From: Alphaproteobacteria bacterium
Lineage (GTDB): Bacteria > Pseudomonadota > Alphaproteobacteria > Rhizobiales > Xanthobacteraceae
Reading direction: 5' to 3'
DNA: 64,000 nt
Assembly (NCBI GenBank): GCA_037200445.1
Contig: JBBCGH010000001.1
Coordinates: 372,001-436,000, forward strand
Both the position numbers and the translations under genes were made by a program. Under the pieces are notes generated by a model. The model ran no database searches, had not been told where the DNA came from, and saw nothing but the letters and a program-made list of their open reading frames with translations. Positions 17,745 to 26,836 of the stretch are shown piece by piece (position 1 is the first letter of the stretch; the number at the start of each line of letters is the position of its first letter).

Positions 17745-18471
17745 ATGGCCATGCTCAGCGTCTCCGGCCTGACCAAGCGCTTCGGCGCGCTGCGGGCGGT
17801 CAACAACGTCTCGTTCGACGTGAACGAAGGCGAGATCCTCGGCCTGATCGGACCGAACGGCTCGGGCAAGAGCACGACCTTCAACTGCATCGCGGGGCTT
17901 TACGCGCCGGACGGCGGAACGATCGCCTTCGAAGGCGCCGACATCACCGGGCTGACACCCAACCGCGTCTGCCACAAGGGCATCGGCCGCACCTTCCAGA
18001 TCCCGCGGCCGTTCCGCAACCTCACGCTGATCGAGAACGTCGCGACCGCCGCCTTCTTCGGGCAGGACCGGGGAAAGAGCCGCGCCGACTGCTGGCAGTT
18101 GGCCGAGGAGGCACTCTCGCTGGTCGGGCTGCCGGTCGATCCGCGCATCACGACCGACGGGCTTGGCGCCGCCGCCTTGAAGAAGCTCGAGCTTGCCCGC
18201 GCGCTCGCGACGCAGCCGCGGCTGCTGCTCGCCGACGAAAGCCTCAACGGGCTCGATCATTCCGAGATGGAGCAAGCGGCCGATATGCTTCAGCGCATCC
18301 GGCGCGAGAAGGGCATTACCATCGTGTGGGTTGAGCACATCATGGGTGTGCTGATGCGCGTGGTGGACCGCGTGGTGGTGCTGGACCACGGCGAGGTGAT
18401 CTTCACCGGCGTGCCGAAGGATGCGCAGAACGACAAGCGCGTCGTGGAGGTTTATCTCGGGAGCGAAGCCA

Positions 18472-18479
<8 letters not shown>
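17745..18479 (+). CDS. livG: Liv-type ABC transporter ATP-binding protein, LivG-like with unusual signature motif
   Basis: This 244-residue ATPase starts at ATG 17745 (MAMLSVSG). Walker A is GPNGSGKST and Walker B is LLLADES, with an SLNGLDHSE D-loop and the H-loop WVEHIMG. The position of the ABC signature, just before KKLELARAL, reads GLGAAAL and lacks the LSGGQ/LSYGQ consensus, while livF has a normal one. The expected LivG insertion (RTFQIPRPF) is present. It overlaps livF by 8 nt. With livF, livH and livM it energises uptake for the two receptors upstream. Family assignment is firm; the odd signature is noted as a finding. Confidence 0.9.
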
Positions 18480-19176
<697 letters not shown>

Positions 19177-19186
19177 GATGTTTCCC

Positions 19187-19302
19187 ACTGTCATCCCGGG
19201 CGCGCGCAGCGAGACCCGGGATCCATTTCGCCCGATATCCGATCTCGCGCTTGAGGCTCGATGGGTCCCGGATAGCCGCTTCGCGGCTTCCGGGATGACA
19301 GT
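19187..19302. repeat. Dispersed palindromic repeat, family A variant, copy 4
   Basis: ACTGTCATCCCGG and its complement CCGGGATGACAGT form the ends. GGGATCCAT and ATGGGTCCCGGATA form the inner arms. The element is lodged between livF and livH inside one operon, 12 nt before the livH ATG. Confidence 0.85.
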
Positions 19303-19314
19303 CGGAGTTGCGTG

Positions 19315-20184
19315 ATGGACTGCCAGCTCGACATCTTCTTCCTCGAAGCGGTGCTGAACGGGCTCCTGCTCGCCGGGCTGCTGGCGCTGCTCGCGCTCGG
19401 GCTCAACCTCATCTTCGGCGTCATCGACGTGGTGTGGATCTGCTACGCCGAGCTCGTCATGGTCGGCATGTACGGCATCAACTTCGCCTACAAGGGCGGT
19501 GCGCCGTTCCTGCTCGCGGCCGCGATCGGCATCGTGCTGATCGCGCTCGCCGGCATGGTGCTGCATCACTTCGTGATCCGCCCGGTGCTCGACTCCGCGC
19601 CGATCAACCAGTTGCTGGTCACCGGCGGCGTGCTGTTCGTGCTGCAGGCCGCCGCCACGATGGCGTTCGGCATCGAATTCCGCAACATCGGCATCCGGCT
19701 CGGCTCCTACAACGTGTTCGACATGTCCTTCTCGTATTCGCGCATCGTGACCTTCGCGGTCGCGATCGGCGCGATGATCCTGTTATGGACCTTCCTGCAG
19801 CGCTCCTACATCGGCATCGCGATCCGCGCGATCGCTCAGGACCGCGCCATCATGCCGCTGATGGGCGTCGACCAGCGGCGTATCTATCTGGTCACGTCGG
19901 CGATCGGGGGCGGGCTCGCGGGGCTCGCGGCGTCGCTGATGGTGCTGCAGTTCGACATCTACCCGCAGATCGGCCTGCAGTTCGGCCCGCTCATCTTCAT
20001 GATCTGCGTGCTCGGCGGGCTCGGCAACATGATCGGCGGCTTCATCGCGGCGTTCATCATCTCGGAGTTCATCGCGGTCGGCGGCTCCTGCTTTGCGACC
20101 GAATGGGGTTACGCCATCGCGTTCCTGTTCTTCATGGTGGTGATCTTCATCCGCCCGCAGGGCCTGTTCGGGGGCAAATCTTGA
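19315..20184 (+). CDS. livH: Liv-type ABC transporter permease, LivH-like
   Basis: This 289-residue integral membrane protein has about eight hydrophobic spans. It has the LivH hallmarks LNGLLLAGLLALLALGLNLI near the N-terminus and AIAQDRAIMPLMGVD, the loop that contacts the ATPase. The ATG at 19315 follows a GGAG ribosome binding site; the preceding GTG is a weaker option. It pairs with LivM as the channel of the Liv-type importer. Confidence 0.92.
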   Translation: MDCQLDIFFLEAVLNGLLLAGLLALLALGLNLIFGVIDVVWICYAELVMVGMYGINFAYKGGAPFLLAAAIGIVLIALAGMVLHHFVIRPVLDSAPINQLLVTGGVLFVLQAAATMAFGIEFRNIGIRLGSYNVFDMSFSYSRIVTFAVAIGAMILLWTFLQRSYIGIAIRAIAQDRAIMPLMGVDQRRIYLVTSAIGGGLAGLAASLMVLQFDIYPQIGLQFGPLIFMICVLGGLGNMIGGFIAAFIISEFIAVGGSCFATEWGYAIAFLFFMVVIFIRPQGLFGGKS

Positions 20185-20197
20185 GGAACAAGCCGTG

Positions 20198-21259
20198 ATG
20201 CGCATTCCGAAGAGCGCGCTGATCGGCGTGCCGATCCTGGTGCTGTTGCCGTTCGCGGTGCGCTTTCTGTTTCCGGCATCGGACAAATATTACCTGCACC
20301 TGCTGATCCAGATCCTGATCTGGTCCTTCATCTACACCGGCTGGTCGTTGATGGGCCGCTTCGGGCTCACCTCGCTCGGCCACGGTGCGTTCACCGGCAT
20401 CGGCGCCTACGTGATGGTGCTGCTGTGGAACTACGCCGGCGTGACGCCGTGGATCGGCATCCCGGTCGCCGTCGTCGTTGCGGTTATTGTCGCGCTGCTG
20501 GTCGGCTATCCGTGCTTCCATCTGCGCATCGTCGGGCACTACTTCGCGCTCTTGACGCTCGCGCTCACGGAGTTCGTGCGGCTCTGCATCGTGGGGCTGC
20601 GCGACTTCACTGGCGGCTCGCTCGGCACGCAGCCGCGCCGTTTTGGCGACGGCATCTCGCTCTACGCGCTGCAGTTCGAGCCCGACCGCGTGCTGTCCTA
20701 CTACATCGCGCTCGCGCTGTGGGCCGCCGGCCTCTACATCTGGTGGCGCGTCGATCGCGGCATGGACCGCTATGCGCTCGATGCCGCGAGCCAGGACGAG
20801 GATGCGGCGGCGAGTGTCGGCATCAACGTCACGCGCGAAAAGCTGAAGATCACCGCGATCTCGGCTGCGATGTGCGCGGTCGGCGGCGCCATCTACGCGC
20901 AATACCAGATGTATATCGGGCCGGACACGATCGCGGGGTTGGGCGTGTCGCTCAACATCGTGTTCGCCGTGATCGCGGGCGGCATGTGGGTGATGCTCGG
21001 GCCGACCGTCGGCGCGGTGTTCACGCAGGTGCTCTCGGAAGGGCTGCGCGTCTCGATCCAGGGGTCGGCGACGCTGCAGTCGATTTTCGGCCCGGCGGCG
21101 CTGGCGCTCGACACCATGATCTACGGGCTGCTGCTGATCCTGTTCATCATCTACATGCCGAAGGGCATTCTGGGCACGCTGCTGGAATGGCGGGCGCACA
21201 GAACTCCGTCGCTCCCTCCGCCTGAAAGGGGGAGGGTCGGGGAGGGGGTCAAAGCCTGA
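20198..21259 (+). CDS. livM: Liv-type ABC transporter permease, LivM-like, with a repeat-encoded tail
   Basis: This 353-residue permease has about eight to ten hydrophobic spans and the LivM motifs GHGAFTGIGAY and AASQDEDAAASVGIN. A GAGGAA ribosome binding site precedes the GTG-ATG start pair. The final 18 or so residues (PSLPPPERGRVGEGV) are proline- and glycine-rich and unlike a permease C-terminus. They translate the left arm of a dispersed family B repeat that begins at about 21209, and the stop lies inside the repeat. The normal LivM end is probably near LEWRAHR. Confidence 0.92.
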   Translation: MRIPKSALIGVPILVLLPFAVRFLFPASDKYYLHLLIQILIWSFIYTGWSLMGRFGLTSLGHGAFTGIGAYVMVLLWNYAGVTPWIGIPVAVVVAVIVALLVGYPCFHLRIVGHYFALLTLALTEFVRLCIVGLRDFTGGSLGTQPRRFGDGISLYALQFEPDRVLSYYIALALWAAGLYIWWRVDRGMDRYALDAASQDEDAAASVGINVTREKLKITAISAAMCAVGGAIYAQYQMYIGPDTIAGLGVSLNIVFAVIAGGMWVMLGPTVGAVFTQVLSEGLRVSIQGSATLQSIFGPAALALDTMIYGLLLILFIIYMPKGILGTLLEWRAHRTPSLPPPERGRVGEGVKA

Positions 21260-21309
21260 TCCCCACCCGGTTCGCTTCGCGAACCGACCTCCCCTTTTCA
21301 AGGGGAGGT
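21209..21309. repeat. Dispersed palindromic repeat, family B, copy 2
   Basis: CCTCCGCCTGAAAGGGGGAGG at the left and CCTCCCCTTTTCAAGGGGAGG at the right border a centre with GGTTCGCTTCGCGAACC. The left part is translated as the LivM tail and the right part abuts the stop codon of the minus-strand NTF2-like gene. Confidence 0.75.
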
Positions 21310-21311
21310 GG

Positions 21312-21683
21312 TCACCGCGTCTCGGTCTTGAACGCCTTGGCGACGATGCGCCAGCCGTCACTGGTCTTGAGCAGCGTCAGGTAATCGACAAAGAACCGCG
21401 GCGGCAGCGCGCATTCCACTTTGGCAAACGCCGAGACCGGCCCGGACTGATCGATGGTCACGATACGATCGTGACGCGGCAGCCCCTGAGACTTCGCCGA
21501 AGGGCGGCCGCGCACCATGTCGAGCCATTTTTCGCGCGGGACATCGACCACGTCTCCATTCGATTCCGAATAGAGGTGCGAGACCGGATGAAACGCCTGC
21601 GCGATCTTGTCGGCATCGCCCTCATGCAGGCCGTCGAGATAGGTCCAGAGCGTCTTTTCGATCGCGGCGGTTTCGCTGCTCAT
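21312..21683 (-). CDS. Nuclear transport factor 2-like (SnoaL/lumazine-binding type) protein
   Basis: This 123-residue protein has the cone-shaped NTF2-like fold pattern: an N-terminal helix IEKTLWTYLDGLHEGDADKIAQAF, then HLYSESNGDVVDV, and strands ending with FVDYLTLLKTSDGWRIVAKAF. Family members are small enzymes or ligand carriers, and no catalytic residues can be assigned here. A GAGGAAG ribosome binding site precedes the ATG. It is convergent with livM and may be an accessory of the neighbouring catabolic genes or unrelated. Confidence 0.75.
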   Translation of the reverse strand: MSSETAAIEKTLWTYLDGLHEGDADKIAQAFHPVSHLYSESNGDVVDVPREKWLDMVRGRPSAKSQGLPRHDRIVTIDQSGPVSAFAKVECALPPRFFVDYLTLLKTSDGWRIVAKAFKTETR

Positions 21684-21698
21684 TGCTTCCTCTCAAGA

Positions 21699-22988
21699 TT
21701 ACGCGACTTTCGCGACCGCCTTGCGATTGAGCGGCGCGACATGCAGCGCCGTGATGCGGTTGCGCTGCTTCTTCAAAACGCGAAAGCGGAAGCCGTGGAA
21801 CGTGAAGCTCTGGCCGGCTTCCGGGATCGCGCGCGCCTCATGGATCACGAGGCCCGCGATAGTGGTCGCTTCCTCGTCGGGCAGGCTCCAGTCCATCAAC
21901 CGGTTGAGATCGCGGATCGGAACCGCGCCGTCGACCACGACTGAGCCGTCCGCCTGCGGCTTGCAGCCGGTCACCACCTCGTCGTGTTCGTCGGAAATGT
22001 CGCCGACGATCTCCTCCAGAATATCTTCCAGCGTCACCAGCCCCATCACCTCGCCGTACTCGTCGACCACCAGCGCGAAGTGGGTCTTGCGGCGGCGGAA
22101 TGCCTTGAGCTGCTCGGAGAGCGGCCGGATGTCGGGCACGAACCAGGGCGGACGCGCCAGCTCGGCGATGTCGATCTTCGAAAGATCCCCGTCGGCGGCC
22201 TGGATGGCGCGCAGCAGGTCCTTGGCGTGCAGGATGCCGATGATGTTCTCGGCCGTCTCGCGCCACAGCGGCACGCGCGTCACTGGCGCCTCGAGCACCG
22301 CCTTGATGACATCCTCGGGAGCTTCGTCGGCATTGACGGTGATCATCTCGGTGCGATGGATCATCACGTCGGACACGGTGAGGTCGCGCAGGTCTAAGAG
22401 GCCGCCGAACATGTCGCGGTCGAGCTTTCCGACGCCGCCTTCCTTGTGCAGGAGATCGACCGCGCCGCGCAGTTCCTCATGCGCCGAGAGAACCTGCGTG
22501 TCGTCGCGCACGCTCGACCCGGCAAGCCGCAGGATCCCGCGCACCAGCGCTTCGATCCCGATCAGCACCGGGCCGAGCAGGCGCACGGAAAATCGGATCG
22601 GCTTTGCCGTCGCAATCGCGATGCGGTCCGGATCGTTGATGGCGACGGTCTTCGGCAGAACCTCGGCGAACACCACCACCAGCACGGTCATGATGATGGT
22701 CGCATAAAGCACGCCGACGTCGCCGAACCAGAGCAGGAACAGGCTGGTCGCAAGCGAGGAGGCTGCGATGTTGACCGCGTTGTTGCCGAGCAGCAGCGCG
22801 CCGATCAGCCGCTCGCGCGACTCCAGCAGCCGGTTGACGATGCCGGCATTGCGGTTGCCCTTCTTTTCCAACCGCAACATGCGGGCGCGCGAGAACGCCA
22901 TCAGCGCCGTCTCGCTGCCCGCGAAGAAGAACGACAGCAGCAGGCAGAAGACGATGACGAAGATCGAAAGCCAGTCGAGCGCGGTCAT
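21699..22988 (-). CDS. HlyC/CorC (CNNM) family membrane protein
   Basis: This 429-residue protein contains an N-terminal DUF21/CNNM membrane domain of about four spans (FVIVFCLLLSFFFAGSETALMA at the start). Two CBS domains follow at about residues 210-330 (VSDVMIHRTEMITV, VDEYGEVMGLVTLEDILEEI), then a C-terminal CorC/HlyC transporter-associated domain. CNNM/CorC proteins are linked to magnesium or cobalt transport and resistance. It starts 3 nt after the aroB stop, so it is the third gene of an aroK-aroB-corC operon, an arrangement common in Hyphomicrobiales. The old hemolysin name is not supported functionally. Confidence 0.9.
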   Translation of the reverse strand: MTALDWLSIFVIVFCLLLSFFFAGSETALMAFSRARMLRLEKKGNRNAGIVNRLLESRERLIGALLLGNNAVNIAASSLATSLFLLWFGDVGVLYATIIMTVLVVVFAEVLPKTVAINDPDRIAIATAKPIRFSVRLLGPVLIGIEALVRGILRLAGSSVRDDTQVLSAHEELRGAVDLLHKEGGVGKLDRDMFGGLLDLRDLTVSDVMIHRTEMITVNADEAPEDVIKAVLEAPVTRVPLWRETAENIIGILHAKDLLRAIQAADGDLSKIDIAELARPPWFVPDIRPLSEQLKAFRRRKTHFALVVDEYGEVMGLVTLEDILEEIVGDISDEHDEVVTGCKPQADGSVVVDGAVPIRDLNRLMDWSLPDEEATTIAGLVIHEARAIPEAGQSFTFHGFRFRVLKKQRNRITALHVAPLNRKAVAKVA

Positions 22989-22991
22989 GGG

Positions 22992-24134
22992 TCAGGCTAA
23001 CTTCTCGGCCAGGAACTGGCGCACCTGCGCGGGATCGACATCGTTGGCGATGAAGGCCTGCCCGATACCGCGGGACAGGATGAAGGTGAGCTTGCCGCGC
23101 TTCACCTTCTTGTCCTGCGCGATCAAATCCATCAGGCGGTCGGCGGTGACATTGAGGGCTGGCACATCACGGATGTGTGTCGGCAAGCCGACTGCCGCAA
23201 GGTGGTGCGACACACGGCCCGCGTCGTTGCCGGGGAGCAGGCCGAGGCGTGTCGAGAACTCGAACGCGCAGGTAATGCCCAGCGCGACCGCTTCGCCGTG
23301 CAGCAGCTTGTTGGAAAATCCGGCCGCCGCCTCGAACGCATGCCCGAAGGTGTGGCCGAGATTGAGCAGCGCGCGCTCGCCGGTCTCGCGCTCGTCCCGC
23401 GCCACGACGCCGGCCTTGCCGCGGCAGGCGATGGCGATCGCGTGCTCGCGTGCAGAGCTTCCCGAAGAGCTGCCGCCCGCGAACACATCCTGCCAGTTCG
23501 CCTCCAGCCAGGCGAAGAAGCCAGCGTCTCCGAGCAGCCCGAATTTCGCGACCTCCGCATAGCCGGCGCGGAAATCGCGTGGCGGGAGCGTGTCCAGCAG
23601 CGCCGTGTCGGCGATCACCAGGATCGGCTGGTGGAACATGCCGACAAGATTTTTTCCGTGCCGCGAATTGATTGCAGTCTTGCCGCCGACCGACGAATCG
23701 ACCTGCGCCAGCAACGTGGTCGGCACCTGCACGTAGTCGAGGCCGCGCCGGATCACCGACGCCGCAAAGCCCGCGAGATCTCCGACCACGCCGCCACCCA
23801 GCGCGATGACGAGATCGTTGCGTTCGATGCGCGCCGCGATGATCGCCTCGCACACGGTTTCGAAGATACCCCAGCTTTTCGAGGATTCGCCGGTCGGGAC
23901 GACGACGGTCGCGTTCTGGATGTTTGCCGCGCCGAGCGCGGCCTCGGCCGCCAGCAGATGATGCTTCGCAACAGTCTCGTCTGTCACGATCACGGTGCGT
24001 GCGCCCGGCTTGAGCGCTGCGATGCGCGTGCCGAGCTGGGCGATGAGCCCGCGGCCGATTGCGATGTCATAGGCGCGGTCGCCGAGCGCGACCGGCACCG
24101 TGATCTCACCGGAACGCAACGGTGCGGTCATCAT
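22992..24134 (-). CDS. aroB: 3-dehydroquinate synthase
   Basis: AroB converts DAHP to 3-dehydroquinate, the second step of the shikimate pathway, using NAD and a divalent metal in the cytoplasm. The 380-residue protein has the NAD-binding block GGGVVGDLAGFAAS and the substrate loop DSSVGGKTAINSRHGKNLVG. The metal ligands are in AGYAEVAKFG (Glu), NLGHTFGHAFE (His) and LLHGEAVALG (His). Its ATG overlaps the aroK stop (ATGA), so the two enzymes are translationally coupled. A serine/glycine-rich insertion (GGSSSGSSA) lies near the middle and looks like a loop extension. Confidence 0.97.
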   Translation of the reverse strand: MMTAPLRSGEITVPVALGDRAYDIAIGRGLIAQLGTRIAALKPGARTVIVTDETVAKHHLLAAEAALGAANIQNATVVVPTGESSKSWGIFETVCEAIIAARIERNDLVIALGGGVVGDLAGFAASVIRRGLDYVQVPTTLLAQVDSSVGGKTAINSRHGKNLVGMFHQPILVIADTALLDTLPPRDFRAGYAEVAKFGLLGDAGFFAWLEANWQDVFAGGSSSGSSAREHAIAIACRGKAGVVARDERETGERALLNLGHTFGHAFEAAAGFSNKLLHGEAVALGITCAFEFSTRLGLLPGNDAGRVSHHLAAVGLPTHIRDVPALNVTADRLMDLIAQDKKVKRGKLTFILSRGIGQAFIANDVDPAQVRQFLAEKLA

Positions 24135-24787
24135 GGTGCAGCCTCGACCGGCGCCGCCACTGCCACGCCGAGCACCCGCGCCAGCTCGGCGACGATTTCG
24201 GTCACGATCATCTCGTGCGACACGTCGCGCGACATGACGGTCACGTCCGCCTCGGCATAGACCGGATAGCGCTCGCCCATCAGATGGCGGATACGCTGTG
24301 CGGGATCGCCCTGCAGCATCGGGCGGTCGGCGGTGGCGCGGCGCTTGACGCGCTTCATCAGCACGTCGAACTCGGCCTTGAGCCAGACCGAGAGGCCCTT
24401 GGCGCGGATGCCGGCGCGGGTCTCCGCGTTCATGAACGCGCCCCCGCCTGTCGCCAGCACCTGCGGACCGCTTTCCAGAAGCCGCGCAATGACCCGCTGC
24501 TCGCCGGAGCGAAAATAGGGCTCGCCGTAGGAGGTGAAGATCTCCGCGATGGTCATGCCGGCCGCTGCCTCGATTTCGGCGTCGGCGTCGACGAAGCCCG
24601 TGCCGAGCCGGGTCGCGAGCCTCCGCCCGATCGACGACTTGCCGGCGCCCATCATGCCGACGAGCACGACCGAGCGGCGCCCGAGCGCAGCCACCAGGGC
24701 TGCGTCCTGCGGCGCGAGAGCGGTGTCCGGTGCGGAAACGTCGTCCATGGGTTCCGGCTGGAATTCACCTTGATTTTCGGCAAGCAT
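24131..24787 (-). CDS. aroK: Shikimate kinase
   Basis: AroK phosphorylates shikimate at the 3-position with ATP. Walker A is GMMGAGKSSIGRRLA, the shikimate-binding DADAEIE follows, then FRSGEQRVI and ATGGGAFMN, and the lid arginine lies in RRATADRPML. The 218-residue reading starts at 24787; the first 40 residues are not conserved in type, and ATG 24748 (MDDVSAP) is an alternative start. It is first in the aroK-aroB-corC operon and divergent from a small membrane protein gene. Confidence 0.96.
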   Translation of the reverse strand: MLAENQGEFQPEPMDDVSAPDTALAPQDAALVAALGRRSVVLVGMMGAGKSSIGRRLATRLGTGFVDADAEIEAAAGMTIAEIFTSYGEPYFRSGEQRVIARLLESGPQVLATGGGAFMNAETRAGIRAKGLSVWLKAEFDVLMKRVKRRATADRPMLQGDPAQRIRHLMGERYPVYAEADVTVMSRDVSHEMIVTEIVAELARVLGVAVAAPVEAAP

Positions 24788-24903
24788 ATACCGCGACGAC
24801 GCAACCCTTGCCAGTTTCGCCGGAACGTGATGGTTAGTGGTTTCTGCCTCAATCTGCGGCCAGCGTGCCGATTCGGCAGATTGCGGACATTCGAGTTTCG
24901 GAC

Positions 24904-25053
24904 ATGCCGAGTTTGATCCGTCTCCTCATGGTCGTCGGCCTTTTGGGTGGCGCGGCCTACGGCGCGATGTTCGCGCTCGCCAATTTCGTGCAGCCGAAGC
25001 AGCGCGAGATGAGCATTACGATCCCGCAGCAGCGGCTGACCAAGCCGAACTGA
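24904..25053 (+). CDS. Small conserved single-span membrane protein
   Basis: This 49-residue protein, MPSLIRLLMVVGLLGGAAYG onward, has one transmembrane helix near the N-terminus and a short charged tail with PKQREM. Small proteins of this form are commonly found upstream of xerD in Bradyrhizobium relatives (recalled, not checked). An in-frame GTG at 24865 would extend it without adding a recognisable domain. Function is unknown. It lies between the divergent aroK operon and xerD. Confidence 0.6.
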   Translation: MPSLIRLLMVVGLLGGAAYGAMFALANFVQPKQREMSITIPQQRLTKPN

Positions 25054-25101
25054 TTCCGTTCCCGCCGCCGGCGCGCTAGACCGTCATGCGGGACGATTCG
25101 C

Positions 25102-26049
25102 ATGAAGCCATCCGACGAGCGGCTGATCGACCTTTACCTCGACATGCTGGCGGCCGAGCGCGGCGCGGCAGCGAACACGCTCGAAGCCTACCGGCGCGAC
25201 CTCTCGGATTTCTCCGCCGACCTCACCGCACACGGCAGCGGCATTGTGAAGGCCGGCAGCGACAACATCCGGGAGTATCTCCGCCGGCTTGCAGGCCGGG
25301 GATTTTCGGCAGCGTCGGTTGCGCGCCGGCTATCGGCGATCCGCCAGCTCTACCGCTTCCTCTACGCGGAGGGTAACCGCAAGGACGACCCGGCCGCCGC
25401 GATCGAAGGCCCGAAGCGCGGCCGCGGTTTGCCCAAGGTGCTGTCGGTCGCCCATGTCGATCAACTGCTCGCAACGGCGCGAAAAGGGATGAGCGAGGGC
25501 GCCATCATGCAGCGCGTGCGCGCCGCGCGGCTCAACTGCCTGCTCGAGGTGCTCTATGCCACCGGCTTGCGCGTCTCGGAGCTCGTCACACTGCCGGCAT
25601 CCGCCGCGCAACGCGACCAGCGCATGCTGATCGTGCGCGGCAAGGGCAACAAGGAGCGGCTCGTGCCGCTGAATGAAGCCGCGCGCGCCGCGATGCGCGA
25701 TTATCTCGCGTTGCGCGAGGAAGCGACCCGCGAGAAGAAGGGCTCCGAGAAAGCCGCGAAGTGGCTGTTCCCGTCATTCGGCGCGAGCGGGCATCTGACG
25801 CGCCAGCATTTTGCGCGCGACTTGAAAGCACTCGCGGCGGCAGCGGGCCTGCGGGCCAAACAAGTCAGCCCGCACGTGCTCCGTCATGCCTTCGCGAGCC
25901 ATTTGCTGCAGAACGGCGCGGACCTTCGCTCGGTGCAGACATTGCTCGGCCACGCCGACATTTCGACCACGCAGATCTACACGCACGTGCTCGAAGAGCG
26001 ATTGAAAAGCCTGGTGCGCGACCTGCATCCGCTGAGCGACACCAGTTGA
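25102..26049 (+). CDS. xerD: Tyrosine recombinase XerD
   Basis: This 315-residue recombinase resolves chromosome dimers at dif with XerC and FtsK. The N-terminal SAM-like DNA-binding domain spans about residues 1-100. The catalytic domain holds the full set Arg157 (TGLRVSEL), Lys181 (RGKGNKER), His258 and Arg261 (HVLRHAFASH), His284 (LLGHADI) and the nucleophile Tyr293 (TTQIYTHV). Size and its place among housekeeping genes argue for XerD rather than an integrase of a mobile element. No dif site was recognised nearby. Confidence 0.93.
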   Translation: MKPSDERLIDLYLDMLAAERGAAANTLEAYRRDLSDFSADLTAHGSGIVKAGSDNIREYLRRLAGRGFSAASVARRLSAIRQLYRFLYAEGNRKDDPAAAIEGPKRGRGLPKVLSVAHVDQLLATARKGMSEGAIMQRVRAARLNCLLEVLYATGLRVSELVTLPASAAQRDQRMLIVRGKGNKERLVPLNEAARAAMRDYLALREEATREKKGSEKAAKWLFPSFGASGHLTRQHFARDLKALAAAAGLRAKQVSPHVLRHAFASHLLQNGADLRSVQTLLGHADISTTQIYTHVLEERLKSLVRDLHPLSDTS

Positions 26050-26064
26050 CCTTGAAATTGTGTT

Positions 26065-26110
26065 TGCTATAAGCTATCATTGGCAATGAAAAAGATTGCT
26101 TATAGCAATC
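26065..26110 (+). promoter_or_regulatory. Candidate operator of the RelE/XRE toxin-antitoxin locus
   Basis: TTGCTATAAGC at about 26064-26074 and its exact complement GCTTATAGCAA at 26098-26108 flank the toxin start codon. GATTGCT/AGCAATC adds a tighter 7-bp inverted repeat with a 3-nt centre at 26094-26110. Such repeats at a toxin-antitoxin start usually bind the antitoxin. The half-site TTGCTATA recurs in the RelB/RelE operator at 54881. Confidence 0.5.
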
Positions 26111-26367
26111 AAGCTCGCAAAGAGCTCATGCGCAGGCCCCCGGATGACTCACAGAGAATTAGGTCGAAGCTTGAACAATACGCAAACAATCCGCGATCGC
26201 TATCGAACAACGTGAAGAGGTTGAAGGGACGCCCAGGAATAAGGCTGAGAATTGGCGATTGGCGGGTGATCTTCAATGAAAGCAAAGAGACCATCGACGT
26301 GCTGGTAATCGGGCCGCGTGGCAGCGTGTACGGATATCGAGATGAACGTGGCAGCGTGTACGGATAA
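26086..26367 (+). CDS. RelE/ParE-superfamily toxin with a duplicated C-terminus
   Basis: This 93-residue protein (MKKIAYSNQARKEL) has the RelE fold signature PGIRLRIGDWRVIFNESK followed by DVLVIGPRG, as in HigB/RelE mRNA interferases. It precedes an XRE-type antitoxin gene, the toxin-first order seen in higBA systems. Base composition is less GC-rich than its neighbours, suggesting acquisition by transfer. The last 16 residues (RGSVYGYRDERGSVYG) come from a 30-bp tandem duplication. The first copy has TAT where the second has the TAA stop, so the duplication added ten codons to an originally shorter toxin. Confidence 0.88.
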   Translation: MKKIAYSNQARKELMRRPPDDSQRIRSKLEQYANNPRSLSNNVKRLKGRPGIRLRIGDWRVIFNESKETIDVLVIGPRGSVYGYRDERGSVYG

Positions 26368-26376
26368 CGAGATGAA
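26317..26376. repeat. 30-bp tandem duplication across the toxin stop and antitoxin start
   Basis: Units 26317-26346 and 26347-26376 are identical except for T/A at 26336 and 26366. That change makes TAT in the first copy and the TAA stop of the toxin in the second. Each unit also carries an ATGAAC that can start the antitoxin frame. Confidence 0.95.
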
Positions 26377-26746
26377 CAAGCCGACGATCATCACAAGCCC
26401 TAGCGGCGATCGCTTGGCCGTTATTCCGTTGACCGAATACGAGCGCTTGGTCGAGGCAGCGGAAGATCTGGCCGACGTGCGCGCCTACGACGAAGCGATG
26501 CGACGCCTGAACTCGGGCGAAGAAGAACTCGTTCCTGCCGAAGTCGTGAATCGTCTCCTCAACGGCGAGAACGCGCTGCGCGTCTGGCGCGAGTATCGCG
26601 GACTGACTCTCAAGCAGTTGGCTGACCTTGCGGGCGTGAGCGCGCCTTTTGTCAGTCAGATCGAAAGCGGCCAGCGCGAAGGAAGCCTTGAAACCATGCG
26701 CAAGCTTACAGCAGCGCTGAAGGTTTCGCTGGACGATCTGACCTGA
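26372..26746 (+). CDS. XRE-family antitoxin with Phd/YefM-like N-terminus
   Basis: This 124-residue protein has an N-terminal antitoxin-type segment (IITSPSGDRLAVIPLTEYER) and a helical linker. The C-terminal Cro/C1 helix-turn-helix reads LTLKQLADLAGVSAPFVSQI. It should neutralise the RelE-like toxin encoded just upstream and repress the operon. The start at 26372 (MNKPTII) is preferred. Because of the tandem duplication, a second ATG at 26342 lies in frame and would give a 10-residue longer form (MNVAACTDNE), inside the toxin gene. Only 4 nt separate the toxin stop from the preferred start. Confidence 0.88.
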   Translation: MNKPTIITSPSGDRLAVIPLTEYERLVEAAEDLADVRAYDEAMRRLNSGEEELVPAEVVNRLLNGENALRVWREYRGLTLKQLADLAGVSAPFVSQIESGQREGSLETMRKLTAALKVSLDDLT

Positions 26747-26836
26747 CCGGAGGTTTCCTTGACTTGGCTGCCGCCAGCAGCCAGTTTCGCTCGCGCCGCG
26801 GCAATTTCCCGATTGCGTTCCCATATCTGAGGCGCG

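Noticed and set aside
25102-26049. Phage or element integrase marking an integration site
   Set aside because: Length, catalytic layout and housekeeping context fit XerD; no attachment-site repeat or tRNA is nearby.
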